Origin: Streptomyces sp. NBC_01296
GTDB lineage: Bacteria; Actinomycetota; Actinomycetes; Streptomycetales; Streptomycetaceae
Length of the DNA stretch: 64,000 bases
Direction of reading: 5' to 3'
NCBI RefSeq assembly: GCF_035984415.1
Contig: NZ_CP130720.1
Span: forward strand, 2,604,001 to 2,668,000
The stretch's first letter is position 1, and each line of letters begins with the position of its first letter. The notes beneath the pieces were generated by a model. It ran no database searches. It was not told the origin of the DNA and saw only the letters and a list, made by a program, of their open reading frames with translations. Made by a program: the position numbers and the translations under genes. Positions 63,601 to 64,000 of this stretch are shown piece after piece.

Positions 63601-64000
63601 ACGTCCTTGCCGGTGTAGACCGGGCCCATCTCCCGGGTCACCGGCAGCGGCCGCTCCCCGCGGGCGGCCAGTTCGGCGCGGACGGCCTCGAAGTGGGCGC
63701 GGGGGCCGGAGTGCGCCATCCGCGGCCAGCAGTAGCGGCGGTTCCAGGCGTGCTGCACCTCCAGGCCCCAGCGGTGCGGCCAGGAGAAGTCGGTGCCCAT
63801 CGGGATCAGGACGTTCCGCGTCGCGGCGCAGGTCCGCAGCAGTTCGTACAGCTCGAGCAGCTCCCCGGCGGCGGCCTCGGCGTCCGGGGCCCGGTGGGAG
63901 GGCCAGCCGGCCGAGTAGTGCGCGGGCAGGTAGTGCAGCAGCAGCCCCCGGCCGTCGGGCGCGATCCACTCGTACTCGGCGGGCAGCTGCATCGCGGACG
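60651..64000 (-). CDS. GH38-type alpha-mannosidase, C-terminal part (cut by window edge)
   Basis: About 1116 visible residues of a large alpha-mannosidase; the start lies beyond the right edge, since the frame stays open to base 64000. The visible beginning is the end of the GH38 catalytic domain: HYSAGWPSHRAPD, then a central GH38 helical domain with HHDAVTGTFSDQVYLDLLP, the conserved histidine-aspartate zinc motif (about residue 187 of the visible part). Beta-sandwich domains follow: a large GH38 C-terminal domain, then near the end NEW3/CARDB-like modules (VRLEVRAPEGW and VRVLASTPAGEFEDVLAVEV). It is first, as visible, in a leftward sugar operon with the LacI-family and ROK genes. Confidence 0.88.
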   Translation of the reverse strand, partial: SAMQLPAEYEWIAPDGRGLLLHYLPAHYSAGWPSHRAPDAEAAAGELLELYELLRTCAATRNVLIPMGTDFSWPHRWGLEVQHAWNRRYCWPRMAHSGPRAHFEAVRAELAARGERPLPVTREMGPVYTGKDVSYADVKQAHRAAENLLEQAETFAALACAEGLLDYPEQTLAKAWRHLLHAAHHDAVTGTFSDQVYLDLLPTWREAHELADSVREEALRALTRTADTRGPGALAVTVHNPVSWTRTDLVRTTVDLAELGLGPGAGGEEARRITVLDAEGCGAAVHLEAVAGGRAELAFLAVDVPPLGHRTWWLAAAPSPVSGGWEPAAGLAVENACFRAEADPARGGGLARLLDRRTGDELLTPGEVDELVVQEEYDRHPFFGEGPWHLLPKGPGTGSGSAPADSCRVERGPLGARIVASGRTGPVRWTRATTLWDGLDRVELTTTVHEFSGSDRLLRLRIPADVSGALPVAETAAAVVGRGFAFPGADAGADHTRAPWTLDSPCLNWFGLSAPLVVGGGRGPGRAVGAGEIVLPDAGTPDGLRELVVALARYGVTATPTRPGGPRWGDLAADSSLPDFRIALGGPERSTFTAAVLAAAGPAYEKAVREHAQVWVPARAGLRALWSPGCDLTGIRDLPVLVLAGPAGEAASAVSASGRLEAVDPAAGEPAPEAPYAGPPEAPYAGRTVGILVRGTPGFAVDTGGRLHGSLMRSCTGRPAGEWMDPPRRTAPDGSSFQLQHWTHVFEHALVAGAGDWRATDLVRRGREFNKPLTAVTAPPDAGPQPPARSLLGVEPADRVLIEAVKRAAGGSGALAVRLHETHGHPAQVRLHRPAAPAAEADLLDRPFGPFPGAIGGAATTTVLLPAASGMPLRRGEREPHQPVFSRYWLHNTGTAPLGDAPYAVTCTGVPADAAVTVAAHGEDAGGPVRLEVRAPEGWQTSWTRRAVELPPGGHERLPLAVTPAAGARPGTHLVRVLASTPAGEFEDVLAVEVPGDPDTPPALWVEAPDPEVEVAPGGRALVRARIGSTGIRSPLTGRAYAVSPYGTWQFTGPAGQAVHVPADRPAEVEFELRPPPGAVPGTYWMLVKAACQGRIAYGPAIAVRVSGVPDVPQG

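Overview
This is a high-GC actinobacterial chromosome segment, almost certainly from Streptomyces. The window carries the principal sigma factor HrdB with its Lys/Ala-rich N-terminal region, the sporulation regulator WhiH beside it, GTG starts, strong third-position GC and few A/T-rich spacers. The order parE, serine protease, hrdB, whiH, ABC transporter, recQ, rnhB, nrdJ-nrdR, lexA, NIS-siderophore genes, hflX, rsh, dapF, miaA, miaB matches, from memory and not from a search, the core-chromosome region around hrdB in S. coelicolor, read in the opposite direction. No prophage, insertion sequence, CRISPR array, tRNA or rRNA was seen.

Layout. 1-9 kb: topoisomerase subunit (cut by the left edge), a small zinc-ribbon protein, secreted trypsin-like protease, hrdB, whiH, a fused ABC transporter, and a Nudix/winged-helix protein with a palindrome in its upstream region. 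9-18 kb: debranching-enzyme-like protein, DUF4192 protein, a decayed gene, a RecQ helicase with a phosphoribosyltransferase-like C-terminus, two uncharacterised genes and RNase HII. 18-28 kb: a divergent TetR/MFS efflux pair with twin operators, then a run of small enzymes (DUF4173 membrane protein, ADP-ribosylglycohydrolase, histidine phosphatase, DUF4937 protein, arylamine N-acetyltransferase, DUF1152 protein) and a divergent nitroreductase/HxlR pair with an operator between them. 28-35 kb: DNA precursor supply and damage response, namely the nrdR-nrdJ operon with two NrdR boxes 31 bp apart, lexA with its own LexA box, and a DinG-type iron-sulfur helicase.

35-45 kb is the most unusual part. 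It is a four-gene NRPS-independent siderophore-type operon: diaminobutyrate aminotransferase, IucA/IucC synthetase, GNAT acyltransferase, second IucA/IucC synthetase. The first synthetase is 1737 residues long: a normal 580-residue catalytic domain is preceded by about 1157 residues of Gly/Pro/Ala/Ser-rich low-complexity sequence built from in-frame tandem repeats of several sizes. The operon lacks the monooxygenase and decarboxylase genes expected in a rhizobactin-type pathway, and no iron box was seen upstream.

45-58 kb: a secreted V8-like protease, hflX, an M1 peptidase, an RSH (ppGpp) enzyme with altered synthetase motifs, dapF, a membrane protein, miaA, a small acidic protein, an MT0933-like antitoxin protein, a LigB-like protein, miaB and a TAXI-type binding protein. 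58-64 kb: a sugar operon read leftwards, with a GH38-type alpha-mannosidase (cut by the right edge), a LacI-family regulator with an internal 39-bp minisatellite, and a ROK sugar kinase.

Functions are assigned by recognising motifs and family resemblance by eye; no database search was run. Starts are chosen from ribosome-binding sites, start codons and family resemblance.
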